Notes: generated from the letters alone by a model not told the origin. DNA of 64,000 bases from Paractinoplanes durhamensis (GCF_016862175.1 NZ_BOML01000013.1:332017-396016), one strand, 5' to 3'; counted from the stretch's first letter, positions 1 to 8,886 are shown. Program-made: numbers and translations.

Positions 1-145
1 GACCCGGACCCAACTGGGAAACGTCGACCACCACCACGGTGGTGTCACCCCGGCTCATCGCGAACCGTTCGCCGACCGCCGTGGCCAGCTGCAACGTCCT
101 CGATCCGGGATCGGGATGGCCGGAAACCACAACCACGTCCGACAT
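1..145 (-). CDS. NAD(P)H-dependent FMN reductase, N-terminal part (runs off the window)
   Basis: Only the first 48 codons are present. The reverse strand reads from an ATG at 145 and begins with a hydrophobic beta strand followed by the loop GHPDPGSRT, then LQLATAVGERF. This is the FMN phosphate-binding loop at the N terminus of SsuE/NADPH-dependent FMN reductases (family pattern GxPRxxSxT). Such enzymes supply reduced flavin to two-component monooxygenases. That would suit the luciferase-like monooxygenases further along the window, but the gene is separate from that operon. The family call rests on this short segment only; the remainder lies outside the window. Confidence 0.65.
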   Translation of the reverse strand, partial: MSDVVVVSGHPDPGSRTLQLATAVGERFAMSRGDTTVVVVDVSQLGPG

Positions 146-237
146 ACGGCCTACCCTCCGATCGCTTCGATCTCACGCCATCATCACGCCAGAAAGCCGC
201 CAAAGCTATCCGTGCACTCGACAATTACGCTGCGTCA

Positions 238-714
238 CTACTCCCCGCGGCGGACGGCCTTCGTGTATCGGCGGCACGGGACGGCGATGGTGCCGGTGCC
301 GGCGCTCGCCGCATACTCGAATCCGCCGGCGTCGCGCCAGCCCTGCCGCTCGTAGAACCGCCGCGCCCGGGCATTGCCCGGGACCACCGCCAGCCAGGCC
401 GCCGCGAAGCCGGCCGCGGCGACCCGGCGCTCGGCCTCGGCCAGCAGGGCCGCGGCCGTGCCGGTGCCGCGGTGCGCCGCCGCCACGTACACCTGCTCGA
501 CCTCGTCGCCGGCCACCATGACGAAGCCGGCCACCTCACCGTCGACGACGGCCACGGTCGTGTCCGGCAGGCGATCGGCCGCCCGGGTGCGGAACGTCTC
601 GGGTGTGCGCTCGTCGGCGAGCGCCGCGGGCACGTGCCCCAGATGGCCGTCGCGCCAGCCCTGATGCCAGATGCCGGCGATCGAACCGACGTCATCGATT
701 CTCGCTTCACGCAT
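238..714 (-). CDS. GNAT family N-acetyltransferase
   Basis: A 158-residue single-domain GNAT protein. Residues about 70-85 hold the acetyl-CoA pyrophosphate-binding segment VYVAAAHRGTGTAAALL (motif A, Q/RxxGxG/A). It is followed by the ARRFYERQGWR segment typical of the C-terminal half of the fold. No signal peptide or membrane segment is visible, so it is expected to be cytoplasmic. The start is the ATG at 714 with AGGG just upstream. It is divergent from the GH62 gene across 170 bp. The acceptor substrate cannot be told from sequence. Confidence 0.85.
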   Translation of the reverse strand: MREARIDDVGSIAGIWHQGWRDGHLGHVPAALADERTPETFRTRAADRLPDTTVAVVDGEVAGFVMVAGDEVEQVYVAAAHRGTGTAAALLAEAERRVAAAGFAAAWLAVVPGNARARRFYERQGWRDAGGFEYAASAGTGTIAVPCRRYTKAVRRGE

Positions 715-852
715 CCCCGAACCCTATAACGAAAAGTCGAATGATGAAAAAGTGTTACGCCGGGAAATGCACGCGAGTCGCGCCGAATTCGCGGTCCACT
801 TCTATTGATGTCGAAGGAAACACCCTGGCAATATGCGATTCACGCGATTCAA

Positions 853-866
853 TGTAAGCGTTCTCC
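853..866 (+). promoter_or_regulatory. Candidate LacI-type operator before the GH62 gene
   Basis: The sequence TGTAAGCGTTCTCC has the central CG and imperfect dyad usual for LacI-family operators. It matches TGTGAACGTTCTCA at 3832-3845, before the sigma factor gene, at 11 of 14 positions. It ends 19 bp before the GH62 ATG and just before the AGGAG ribosome site at 874-878, a position suited to repression. The assignment is inferred from the shared motif. Confidence 0.5.
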
Positions 867-885
867 GTCCCGCAGGAGCATCCCC

Positions 886-2337
886 ATGACTGTCATGAGT
901 AAGGCCTGGCGTGCCGCCGTCGCGGTGGTGACGCTCGCCGCCGGCGGTGTCGTCGTCGCGCTCGCCGCCGGCCCGGCGGCCGCCGCCACGATCGACACCA
1001 GCGCGTCGTATGTGCTGGTCAACCGCAACAGCGGCAAGGCCCTCGACGTCTACAACCTGGCCACCACCGACGGCGCCCGGATCACCCAGTGGACCCGTAA
1101 CGACCAGTCGCAGCAGCAGTGGCAGTTCGTCGACTCCGGCGGCGGCTACTACCGGCTCAAGTCCAAGCTGTCCGGCAAGGTGCTCGACGTCTACAACTTC
1201 TCGACCGCCGACGGCGGCTCGATCGTGCAGTGGACCGACAACAACTCCACCAACCAGCAATTCAGCATTCAGGACGTCGACGGTTACATCCAGCTGTTGA
1301 ACCGCAACAGCGGCAAAGCCGTCGAGGTGCAGGGCGCGGCCACCGCCGACGGCGGAAACATCGTCCAGTACGCCGACTGGAACGGCACCAATCAGCAGTG
1401 GCAGCTCGTCCCGGTCGGCAGTTCCGCCGCGTGCACCCTTCCCTCGTCCTACCGCTGGTCGTCGACCGGCGCGCTGGCCACCCCGAAGTCGGGCTGGGTG
1501 TCGCTCAAGGACTTCACGGTCGTGCCCTACAACGGCAAGCAGCTCGTCTACGCGACCACCCACGACACCGGGTCGACCTGGGGCTCGATGAACTTCACCC
1601 CGTTCACCAACTGGTCGGACATGGCCTCGGCCGCGCAGAACGGCATGTCGTCCGGCACCGTCGCACCCACGCTGTTCTACTTCGCGCCGAAGAACATCTG
1701 GGTACTCACCTATCAGTGGGGCGCGACCGCGTTCTCCTACCGCACCTCCACCGACCCCACCAACGCCAACGGCTGGTCGGCGGCCCAGCCGCTGTTCTCC
1801 GGCAGCATCACCGGCTCCGGCACCGGGCCGATCGACCAGACCCTGATCGCCGACGGCACCACCATGTACCTGTTCTTCGCCGGCGACAACGGCAAGATCT
1901 ACCGGGCGAGCATGCCGATCGGCAACTTCCCCGGCAGCTTCGGCTCCTCCTACACGACCGTCATGAGCGACACCACGAACAACCTGTTCGAGGCGCCGCA
2001 GGTCTACAAGGTGGCCGGCCAGAACCAGTACCTGATGATCGTCGAGGCGATCGGCGCGAACGGCCGCTACTTCCGCTCGTTCACCGCCACCAGCCTCGGC
2101 GGCTCCTGGACGGCCCAGGCCGCCACCGAGAGCAACCCGTTCGCCGGCAAGGCCAACAGCGGCGCGACGTGGACGAATGACATCAGCCACGGCGAGCTGA
2201 TCCGCACCACCGCCGACCAGACCTTCACCGTCGACCCCTGCAACCTGCAACTGCTCTACCAGGGCCGCTCCCCCAGCTCCGGCGGCGACTACGGCCTCCT
2301 GCCGTACCGCCCGGGCCTGCTGACCCGGCAGCGCTAA
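886..2337 (+). CDS. Secreted alpha-L-arabinofuranosidase, GH62, with N-terminal ricin-type CBM13
   Basis: A 483-residue exported enzyme expected to remove arabinose side chains from arabinoxylan or arabinan outside the cell. Residues 1-34 form a Sec signal peptide ending in alanines. Residues about 38-180 are a ricin-type beta-trefoil with three repeats, each with the LNRNSGKxxxV and QQWQ signatures. From about 185 to the end is the GH62 five-bladed propeller, recognised by [12 protein letters not shown], the [11 protein letters not shown] region, the [19 protein letters not shown] strand pair and the GPIDQTLI segment. The ATG at 886 is chosen because AGGAG lies 7 bp upstream and the signal peptide starts there; an in-frame ATG at 805 would add a non-signal extension. 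A convergent sigma factor gene with an arabinose-binding domain follows. Confidence 0.9.
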   Translation: MTVMSKAWRAAVAVVTLAAGGVVVALAAGPAAAATIDTSASYVLVNRNSGKALDVYNLATTDGARITQWTRNDQSQQQWQFVDSGGGYYRLKSKLSGKVLDVYNFSTADGGSIVQWTDNNSTNQQFSIQDVDGYIQLLNRNSGKAVEVQGAATADGGNIVQYADWNGTNQQWQLVPVGSSAACTLPSSYRWSSTGALATPKSGWVSLKDFTVVPYNGKQLVYATTHDTGSTWGSMNFTPFTNWSDMASAAQNGMSSGTVAPTLFYFAPKNIWVLTYQWGATAFSYRTSTDPTNANGWSAAQPLFSGSITGSGTGPIDQTLIADGTTMYLFFAGDNGKIYRASMPIGNFPGSFGSSYTTVMSDTTNNLFEAPQVYKVAGQNQYLMIVEAIGANGRYFRSFTATSLGGSWTAQAATESNPFAGKANSGATWTNDISHGELIRTTADQTFTVDPCNLQLLYQGRSPSSGGDYGLLPYRPGLLTRQR

Positions 2338-2346
2338 CCGCGAAAC

Positions 2347-2376
2347 GGGCGGGTCCGGCATGCGCCGGGCCCGCCC
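2347..2376. terminator. Bidirectional hairpin between GH62 and sigma factor genes
   Basis: A 13-bp stem (GGGCGGGTCCGGC at 2347-2359 pairing with 2364-2376, with one G-T wobble) and a 4-nt loop lie between the converging stop codons at 2337 and 2399. There is no T-run, as is common for actinomycete terminators. Confidence 0.7.
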
Positions 2377-2398
2377 ATCGGTGGCCTGACCCGGCACG

Positions 2399-3820
2399 CT
2401 AAGCCAGCGGCGCGCGGACCAGGAACGAGCTGTCCGCGCGGAAGGTCGCGGAACCGTCGTCCTGATCGACCCAGAGCTCGGTGCCCACGTGCCGCAGGAA
2501 GAAGCCGGGATAGTTGGCCGACTCCAGCGCCACCGAACCGGTGGGCTCGCCGGCCCGCACGCAGAACGTCGCGTCCCCCCGGTCCAGCGAGGTCTGGCCG
2601 TCCCCGCTCACCCGCAGCCGCCATTCCTGGTGGCGCAGGTGCCGGCCGTCCGCGGCCCGGAACGTGAAGCAGCCCGCATCGGCCAGGCCCGGGCCCGCGT
2701 CGAAGGTCGCCCGGCCCCGGGCCGCTTTGCCGGTGGCCGTGTCGAGCCGGCTCAGATTCCCGTCGATGGCGACGAACCGGCCGCGCGCGTTGGCCGCCTC
2801 CAGCGACAGCCGCCCGGCCCGGATCACCGGGACCGCGGCGGACGGTGCCGCGATCGCCGGGGTGGCCGGTGGCGGATGGGCGGACCGATCGGCCGTCGCC
2901 CAGAGGCCGGCCGCGGCCAGGGCCGCGACCGCGGCGGAAACGGCCCACGCCCGCGGAATGCGGTCGAGGATCGACGGAATCGTGCCGGTGGCGACGGTGT
3001 GCGCGGTCGCCGCCTCGACCGCCGCCGGCACCGGGAGCAGCACGAAGCCGGGGAGCAGGCGCTCGGCCGGGATGCGGCCGGCGGCAGCCTCGGTGCAGGC
3101 CGCGCAGGATCGGGTGTGCCGGGCGATCCGCTTGCGCCAGAACGGGTTCGGCACCCCGTTCCAGTCGGCCACCACCTCGGCCAGCCCGGGGCAACCGGGC
3201 ACGGCGTCCAGCGCCGCCACGATCGTCCGGCCGAGGTCGAGCTGATCGCGCATCCGCTGCAGGCGCACGCCGACGTGGCCGGCGGTGAGCCCGAGCGCCC
3301 CGGCCACCTCGGCCCGGGAGAGCTCGCCGGCCGTCTCCAGCCACCACAGCGACAGCACCGCCCGCTCCTCGGTGGACAGCCACCGCCCGGCGTGCCGCAC
3401 CTGGCGGCGCTGGGCGGCGATCTCGACCCGCAGCAGCGCCGGGCCTTCCAGCTCGGCCGCGGGGTCCCGCTGCCAGGCCGCCTCCTCGAGGGTGGCGAGG
3501 TGCCCGGCGGTGCGGCCGGTGCGGGTCAGGTAGGTGCCGACCTGGCGGACGGTGATCGCCGCCAGCCACGGCCGGAAGCTCTCCGGCCGGCGCAGCCGGG
3601 GCAGTTGCCGCAGCGTACGCAAAATAATGTCCTGCACGACGTCGTCGACGTCCGGGTGGGCGCCGAGCGCCTGCCGGACGATGTTGTAGATCATCGGCAG
3701 GTGCCGGCGGACCAGCGCATCCAGGGCTTCGCGGTCACCGGCCCGCGCGGCGACGGCGAGCGCGTCGTCGGACTCGCGGTCCCGTCGCGCCCGCGGCGAG
3801 ATCGCGAGCCTGCCCGTCAA
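2399..3820 (-). CDS. ECF RNA polymerase sigma factor fused to ZAS motif, TM helix and extracellular AbfB domain
   Basis: A 473-residue one-protein sensor. Residues about 20-95 are sigma region 2 (DALVRRHLPMIYNIVRQ, then DVDDVVQDIILR). Residues about 145-195 are region 4 (LSRAEVAGALGLTAGHVGVRLQRM). At about 232-240 is H-T-R-S-C-A-A-C, an HxxxCxxC zinc-binding signature of ZAS anti-sigma domains. A single hydrophobic helix lies near 287-306. Residues about 330-470 are an AbfB/CBM42 domain (RLSLEAANARGRFVAI, later SVALESANYPGFFLRHV), which binds arabinose side chains. The topology puts the AbfB domain outside and the sigma domains inside. ECF groups with carbohydrate-binding extensions are known in actinomycetes (ECF53 is one I recall). 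The start is TTG at 3820 with AGGGG 7 bp upstream. The adjacent GH62 gene suggests arabinan sensing. Confidence 0.9.
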   Translation of the reverse strand: MTGRLAISPRARRDRESDDALAVAARAGDREALDALVRRHLPMIYNIVRQALGAHPDVDDVVQDIILRTLRQLPRLRRPESFRPWLAAITVRQVGTYLTRTGRTAGHLATLEEAAWQRDPAAELEGPALLRVEIAAQRRQVRHAGRWLSTEERAVLSLWWLETAGELSRAEVAGALGLTAGHVGVRLQRMRDQLDLGRTIVAALDAVPGCPGLAEVVADWNGVPNPFWRKRIARHTRSCAACTEAAAGRIPAERLLPGFVLLPVPAAVEAATAHTVATGTIPSILDRIPRAWAVSAAVAALAAAGLWATADRSAHPPPATPAIAAPSAAVPVIRAGRLSLEAANARGRFVAIDGNLSRLDTATGKAARGRATFDAGPGLADAGCFTFRAADGRHLRHQEWRLRVSGDGQTSLDRGDATFCVRAGEPTGSVALESANYPGFFLRHVGTELWVDQDDGSATFRADSSFLVRAPLA

Positions 3821-3831
3821 CCAAAGACCCC

Positions 3832-3845
3832 TGTGAACGTTCTCA
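3832..3845. promoter_or_regulatory. Candidate LacI-type operator before the sigma factor gene
   Basis: TGTGAACGTTCTCA contains the perfect 8-bp palindrome GAACGTTC and abuts the ribosome site of the sigma factor gene. It is nearly the same as the site at 853-866 before the GH62 gene, which suggests one sugar-responsive repressor controls both. Confidence 0.5.
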
Positions 3846-3895
3846 ATGTGTCCCGCATGTTACGAGAGCGCATTGAAACTTTCAACGAGTACGCC

Positions 3896-4432
3896 TCAGG
3901 TGACCGGGGTGGCCGTGCAGTGCGCGTCGGCGCGGTCGAGCACCAGGTCTTCCGGGGTCGGGTAACGGCGATGCAGCCCGGCGAGGACATGGTCGTACGC
4001 AACGCGGTTGTAAGGGAGGTCGCGCATGTGGGCGATGGAGGCCCGGACGGTCGCGGCGAACTCCTCCGGCCAGCGCACCTCGTGCATCGCCTTGACGGTG
4101 TGGTCGTCCCGGTCGACCAGGACGATCCGGACGATCGGATCGGCGTCGACGCCCGGCAAGCCGTCCTCGTGCTCGTAGAGGTGCGGGTTGTACGGGATCT
4201 GCGACCACGACAGGATCGGGCCGAGCCGGTAGGCCAGGATGCCGGTGTGTTCCCCGTCGACCCACGCGAACCGGGTCGGGGCCGCCGTGACGGCCTCGAC
4301 CTCCAGCTCGTGCGGGCGGCTGAGGAAGAGCATCAACTGCACCGGCTCGCCCGCGAACATCGTGAGGGCGGCGCCCTCCGGATAGTCGGCATACTGCTCC
4401 AGCCGACTGCCGACCTGGACGATGGAGTGCAC
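3896..4432 (-). CDS. Conserved hypothetical protein
   Basis: A 178-residue acidic protein without signal peptide, membrane segment or a motif I recognise. It contains several tryptophan/proline turns (SWSQIPYNPHLYEHED at mid-length) and a C-terminal part rich in Arg/His. The most likely start is the GTG at 4432, although the ribosome site is weak. It follows the sigma factor gene upstream by about 75 bp and reads in the same direction as the GH5-like gene, with which it could be co-transcribed. I do not assign a function. Confidence 0.6.
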   Translation of the reverse strand: MHSIVQVGSRLEQYADYPEGAALTMFAGEPVQLMLFLSRPHELEVEAVTAAPTRFAWVDGEHTGILAYRLGPILSWSQIPYNPHLYEHEDGLPGVDADPIVRIVLVDRDDHTVKAMHEVRWPEEFAATVRASIAHMRDLPYNRVAYDHVLAGLHRRYPTPEDLVLDRADAHCTATPVT

Positions 4433-4480
4433 CCGGTCAGCGTATCGGGGTTGGCGCGGCCTGGTGGGTGTTTGCCCCGG

Positions 4481-5935
4481 TCAGGACACCGTCACGTCGT
4501 CGAACCACACGCTGCCGGTGTTGTCGCCGGACTTGAGGTGCAGCTGGACGCTAGCCGCCCCGGTCGGCGCGACCGCGTCGACGAAGAGCTTCGTCCAGGT
4601 GGACGTGCCGGCCGGCAGGCGGTTGGAGGTGTTCTGGCTGATCCAGGTGCCGTTGATGTCGAACCAGCTCAGCGCCAGCTCGGTGGTCCCGGTGGCGGCG
4701 GTGCCCTTGGCGTAGACCTCGGCGTGCCACGACGCCCCGGCCTGGACCGGTGTGATCGGCGAGGTGAGCAGGGACGGCAGCCCGCTGGTGGTGCGGGTGG
4801 TGCCGGTGAACCGGGCCGACTGGGTGCCGGTGCGGGCGGTCTCGGTGGTGATCACGGCGACGCCGGCCGCGGGCTGGTAGTTCCGCCACGGCGAGTCGAT
4901 CGCGGCCGCCTCGAACCCGAGGTTGAGGATGCTGTTCGGGGTCGACCCGCCGGTCCACGCGCCGCTGACGACTCCGGCGGCGAATTTCGCGGTGCCGTCG
5001 GTGCGGTAGAGGCCGTACTTGTATTGCGCCGGCTGGGTGGAGACCGCCGAGTTCGACGGGATGGCGCCGGCCGCGAAGTCGTTGAGGATCCACGGCGCCA
5101 CCGAGCCGACGCCCGCCACCTGGGCGGCGCGGAAGACCCGGGCCAGGAAGGCACCCTGCTCCCCCTCGGTGCCGGACAGGGTGCTGAGCCCGGTCTCGCC
5201 GACGACCACCAGGTCGGGAGCGACCGCGGTCTGGGCCCGGCGGATCTCGGCGAGGGCCCGCTCGGACGCGCCGTAGAAGTGGAAGTCGTAGAAGTCCAGC
5301 GGGGTGGTGGCGAGCTGCGCCTTCAGGCTGGTCATCCCGGCCGCGCCGCTGGTGCCGTCGACGGTCAGGGTCAGCGGCATGGCCGGCAGGGTGGCGCGGA
5401 TCGCCGGGATCAGCTGACGGGCCCAGTTCATCGCGGCGGCATCGCCCGGCGAGACCTCGTTCTTGAGCTCGACGGCGATCACCCGCGGATCATCGATGTA
5501 CGGCGAGAGCAGGCTCAACGCCCAGATGACGCTGTTGTCCACGTCGGAGTAGCCGTTCCACCAGTCGAACAGCGTCAGCTTGACGCTGAGCCCGTGGGCA
5601 TCGGCGATGCCGATGAACTGACTGAGTTTCGCGGTGTACGCCGAGGACGGCGCCGGGTAGCCGAAGGTCGTCGGGAAGACGATGACGCGGACGGCGGTGG
5701 CGCCGAGCGCGGCCGCCTTGGTCAGGTCGATGTCGATCCGGGCCGGGTCGAAGTTCGTCCACATCGACGTCCAGCCGGCGGTCGACGGGTAGTAGTTGAT
5801 GGTCTTCGCGACCTGCACGGCGGCCATCCGGCTCGCCAGGGTGGGCACCGCAGCATGCGCGGGAGGGGCCACGAGCATGGTGCCGGCCAGCAGAACACCG
5901 GCCAGAACGGAGAGACGTACACGGAATTTGGGCAT
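4481..5935 (-). CDS. Secreted GH5-like glycoside hydrolase with C-terminal carbohydrate-binding-like domain
   Basis: A 484-residue exported protein. Residues 1-28 are a Sec signal peptide (MPKFRVRLSVLAGVLLAGTM, ending APPAHA). Residues about 35-320 look like a cellulase-type TIM barrel of clan GH-A. The acid/base is probably the Glu of ELKNEV near residue 159, and the nucleophile the Glu of VVVGETGLS near residue 247; both sit at strand ends as in GH5. From about 330 comes a beta-sandwich (LNLGFEAA..., ending SVWFDDVTVS), which resembles CBM4/9/CBM22-like modules. The start is the ATG at 5935, chosen because the signal peptide begins there. The exact substrate (beta-glucan, mannan or other) cannot be read from sequence. 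Confidence 0.8.
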   Translation of the reverse strand: MPKFRVRLSVLAGVLLAGTMLVAPPAHAAVPTLASRMAAVQVAKTINYYPSTAGWTSMWTNFDPARIDIDLTKAAALGATAVRVIVFPTTFGYPAPSSAYTAKLSQFIGIADAHGLSVKLTLFDWWNGYSDVDNSVIWALSLLSPYIDDPRVIAVELKNEVSPGDAAAMNWARQLIPAIRATLPAMPLTLTVDGTSGAAGMTSLKAQLATTPLDFYDFHFYGASERALAEIRRAQTAVAPDLVVVGETGLSTLSGTEGEQGAFLARVFRAAQVAGVGSVAPWILNDFAAGAIPSNSAVSTQPAQYKYGLYRTDGTAKFAAGVVSGAWTGGSTPNSILNLGFEAAAIDSPWRNYQPAAGVAVITTETARTGTQSARFTGTTRTTSGLPSLLTSPITPVQAGASWHAEVYAKGTAATGTTELALSWFDINGTWISQNTSNRLPAGTSTWTKLFVDAVAPTGAASVQLHLKSGDNTGSVWFDDVTVS

Positions 5936-6208
5936 GCGGAAGCCAGCCTTCACATCGAACTGTTCGGGGGGAGGCGGAGCACGACGCGGCCGGCGTCGTG
6001 GCATTCGGCCTTGGTGAAGTACGCACGTCCAGGCGGTTCGTCGTTGAAGTGCCGTCCTGGCGTCGGCTGATGCACGAGGGCATCTATTGACGACGGTAAG
6101 GGCCGTCTCCCGCGTCCGGCAATGACTCCCACGTGCCAAGCGCGTATGCCGTTCCGGCCGCATATGCAGGCGAGGCGACTTGCTCGATGGTCCGTAAGAT
6201 GGGCGGGC

Positions 6209-6940
6209 GTGACGATGGATGAGCGCGCCGGCCGGGTGCTGCGGCTGATCACCGACGAGCCGGTGCGCGGCGGCGACGGCGACGGCGTCACCGGGGTGCT
6301 GCGCCGGCTGTGCAGCGCCGCCGAACGAGCCCTGTCCGCCCAGGGTGTGGGCGTGAGCGTGGGGGCCGAGGCCGGCGTGCCGGGCGTGGCCGCGGTGTCC
6401 GGGCCGGCCTGCCGGGCGCTCGAGGAGTTGCAGTTCACCCTGGGCGAGGGCCCGTGCCTGGAGGCGTTCAACCGGCGCCGGCCGGTGCTCGTCCCCGACC
6501 TGGCCGACGAGTCGCCCGGGCGGTGGCCGGCCTACCTGCCGGCCCTGCACGAACAGGGCGTGCAGGCGGTGTTCGCCTTCCCGTTGCAGATCGGCGCCGC
6601 CCGCCTCGGCACCCTCGACATCTTCCGCGGCCGGCCGGGCTCCCTGACCGCCGGCGAGCTGCGGGACGCGCTGACCTTCGCCGACGTGGCGGTCACGACG
6701 TTGCTGGACGGTCAGGCGCAGGCGCCGCCGGGAGCCGCGGCCGACGGGCTCGACGAGGTGATGGGGCAGCGCGCGGAGGTCTTCCAGGCCCAGGGAATGG
6801 TGTCGGTGCAGCTCAGGGTCACGCTCAGCGACGCGCTGGCCCGGCTGCGTGCCCACGCGTACGCGGAGGATCGCGCGTTGGGAGAGGTAGCGCGCGACGT
6901 GGTGGCGCGTAGGCTTTCGTTCGGCAGCGGCCAGTCGTGA
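6209..6940 (+). CDS. GAF-ANTAR transcription antiterminator
   Basis: A 243-residue cytoplasmic regulator. Residues about 15-165 are a GAF domain with the segment QFTLGEGPCLEAF and the strand AVFAFPLQIGAARLGTLDIF, as in actinobacterial GAF-ANTAR proteins. The last 60 residues are an ANTAR RNA-binding domain (EVFQAQGMVSVQL, then ALARLRAHAYAEDRALGEVARDVV). ANTAR proteins bind paired hairpins in nascent RNA and prevent termination; the signal read by this GAF is unknown. GTG at 6209 or ATG at 6215 could be the start. A second protein of the same architecture follows 40 bp downstream, suggesting tandem duplication and joint expression. Confidence 0.88.
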   Translation: MTMDERAGRVLRLITDEPVRGGDGDGVTGVLRRLCSAAERALSAQGVGVSVGAEAGVPGVAAVSGPACRALEELQFTLGEGPCLEAFNRRRPVLVPDLADESPGRWPAYLPALHEQGVQAVFAFPLQIGAARLGTLDIFRGRPGSLTAGELRDALTFADVAVTTLLDGQAQAPPGAAADGLDEVMGQRAEVFQAQGMVSVQLRVTLSDALARLRAHAYAEDRALGEVARDVVARRLSFGSGQS

Positions 6941-6980
6941 CCGCCGTCGGCACGGTTTCCGGACAAGGGTGGGAGGCCCC

Positions 6981-7706
6981 GTGACCACCGTTTCCGCCGA
7001 ACGGCTCGCAACCCTGTTCGTCGAGGTCGCCGACACGCTGATCGACGACTTCGACGTGGTCGAGTTCCTGCAGATGCTCACCCAGCGGGTGGCCGACCTG
7101 TTCGACACCGGCGAGGCCGGGCTGATGCTCGCCGATCATCGCAACAGGCTGAATTTCATGGCCGCCTCCGACGAGAGCGCCCGCCTGATGGAGTTGTTCC
7201 AACTTCAATATGGTGACGGTCCGTGCCTGGACGCCTTCCGCACCGCCCGCCCGGTGACCAACGTGAACCTGGCCGCCGCGGCCGGCAAATGGCCCGAGTT
7301 CGCACCGCGCGCCGCCCAGGCCGGATTCCAGTCGGTGCACGCGTTCCCGCTGCGGCTGCGCCGGGAGGTGATCGGCGCGATGGGCGTGTTCGGCAGCGCC
7401 ACCGAGCTGGACGACGCGGACACCCTGATCGTGCAGTCCCTGGCCGACGTCGCGGTGATCGGCCTCCTGCAGGAACGGTCCATCCGCCGGGGCGAGGCCC
7501 TCACCGAACAACTACAGGGCGCCCTGAACAGCCGCGTCATCATCGAGCAGGCGAAGGGCGTGGTGGCTCAGGCCTACGGCGTGAACCCCGACGAGGCGTA
7601 CGCCCTGATCCGCGCTTTCTCCCGCAACACCAACCGGCACCTCAGCGAGGTAGCCGCCACCATCGTCAACGAGCTCCCGGCCCTGCCGAACCTGACGACT
7701 CGCTGA
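6981..7706 (+). CDS. GAF-ANTAR transcription antiterminator (second copy)
   Basis: A 241-residue protein with the same layout as its upstream neighbour. The GAF domain (residues about 10-165) has QLQYGDGPCLDAFRTARPV and VHAFPLRLRREVIGAMGVFGS. The ANTAR domain (about 175-235) has ALNSRVIIEQAKGVVAQAYGV, the standard ANTAR opening, and closes with the NRHLSEVAATIVN helix. The start is GTG at 6981 with GGGAGG four bases upstream. The ANTAR domain is closer to the family consensus than that of the first copy, so this may be the more typical RNA binder of the pair. Confidence 0.9.
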   Translation: MTTVSAERLATLFVEVADTLIDDFDVVEFLQMLTQRVADLFDTGEAGLMLADHRNRLNFMAASDESARLMELFQLQYGDGPCLDAFRTARPVTNVNLAAAAGKWPEFAPRAAQAGFQSVHAFPLRLRREVIGAMGVFGSATELDDADTLIVQSLADVAVIGLLQERSIRRGEALTEQLQGALNSRVIIEQAKGVVAQAYGVNPDEAYALIRAFSRNTNRHLSEVAATIVNELPALPNLTTR

Positions 7707-7897
7707 CGTCACCGGCGGCAGGCCGCCAGGATCAGGGCGCTGACGCGGCCGCCGGCGTCGCGCGCGCCGCCCGTACCCGGTCGGTTGAACTCTGATGTCG
7801 GACTTATCGGGTTTTGGGGTTTAAAGGACTGTTTTGTGGGAGGGTCGGCGCGGGCCGCGTCCAGCCGCGGATGCGCACCGGGCCGTGGAGGCACGTC

Positions 7898-8782
7898 ATG
7901 ACACTCGAATCCGCTCTCTCCCGCCGTGCTCTGCTGGCCGGCGTCGGGCTCACCGCCGGCGCCGCCGCCGGCCTGCTCGGGGGCGCGCCCGCGCTCGCCA
8001 AGGCCGGCGACGCGGTGACCGCCTACCACGGGGTCTCCGGCGCGGTTCACCAGCAGCGTTTCGACAGCCTCATCCAGCAGGGCTACCGGATGATCTCGGT
8101 CAGCGTCTACGGGAGCCGGTTCAGTCCGCTCTACGCCGCCGTCTGGGTGCAGCGCGGCGGGCCGGCCTGGGCCGCGCTGCACGGACTCAACGCCGCCGGC
8201 TATCAGGCGCGGTTCGACCAACTCACCGCGGACGGCTACGTCGCCACCCGGGTCAGTGCCACCGGCAGCCGGGTCGACCCGGTGTTCGCCGCGATCTTCG
8301 AGCAGCGGCCGCCCGGCACCTGGCAGGCCCGGCACGGCCTGGTCGACGGGGCCGCCACCACCCCGGGCACGCTGTCGAACCTGATGTCCTGGGCGCGCAC
8401 CAACAACTGCATCCCCACCTCGCTGGCGATCTACGGCGGCGCCGCCGACCGCACCTACGCCGCCACCGTCCTGCCCAACGCGGGTGGGGTCGGCTGGCGG
8501 GCGCACCAGATGGGCTCGTCCAGTGACTACCAGGGCTGGTTCAACCAGTACACCCAGCTGGGGATGCGGCCGACCGTGGTCGACGCGTCCGACGCCCTGC
8601 AGTACGCGGCGATCTTCACCAACGACAGCGTCGGCCCCTGGGTCGCCCGGCACGACCAGACGTCCGCGCAGTACCAGACCGAGTTCGACACCCAGGCCGC
8701 GCAGGGCCGATTCCCGATCTCGGTGCAGGGCGGCGGCCTCGGCGCGGGCATCCGGTACGCATCGGTGTTCGCCGCGGTCTGA
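7898..8782 (+). CDS. Tat-exported protein of tandem polyglycine-hydrolase-like (BTRD) repeats
   Basis: A 294-residue protein. The N terminus has a twin-arginine signal (SRRALLAGVGLTAG, cleaved near APALAKA), so it is probably exported folded. The mature part is built from about five repeats of roughly 45-50 residues, each with a pattern like W-x-A-R/L-H-G/D, then F-D-x-L-x-x-x-G-Y-x-x-x-S-V and YAAVW or YASVF. This matches the bacterial tandem repeat domain found beside serine hydrolases such as polyglycine hydrolases. The catalytic hydrolase domain is absent here, so this is a stand-alone repeat protein. The start is ATG at 7898, with GGAG about 7 bp upstream. Function unknown; binding of a polymer or peptide is an inference. 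Confidence 0.75.
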   Translation: MTLESALSRRALLAGVGLTAGAAAGLLGGAPALAKAGDAVTAYHGVSGAVHQQRFDSLIQQGYRMISVSVYGSRFSPLYAAVWVQRGGPAWAALHGLNAAGYQARFDQLTADGYVATRVSATGSRVDPVFAAIFEQRPPGTWQARHGLVDGAATTPGTLSNLMSWARTNNCIPTSLAIYGGAADRTYAATVLPNAGGVGWRAHQMGSSSDYQGWFNQYTQLGMRPTVVDASDALQYAAIFTNDSVGPWVARHDQTSAQYQTEFDTQAAQGRFPISVQGGGLGAGIRYASVFAAV

Positions 8783-8886
8783 ACAGCCGCGACACTGGAC
8801 GGCATGACCCGCTTCGACGCGGCCGTGCCGGGCTCGGGAATCATCACCGCGCAGGGCGAGCTCCGAACGGCGTAATCTATTGATCT

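Noticed and set aside
2489..6070. A 1193-codon plus-strand open frame across the sigma factor, hypothetical and GH5-like genes
   Set aside because: It is rich in Arg/Gly/Pro, has no domains and lies antisense to three well-supported genes. It is an effect of high GC at third codon positions.
4481..7108. N-terminal extension of the GH5-like gene up to 7108
   Set aside because: The extension overlaps the GAF-ANTAR genes in antisense, and the signal peptide starts at 5935.
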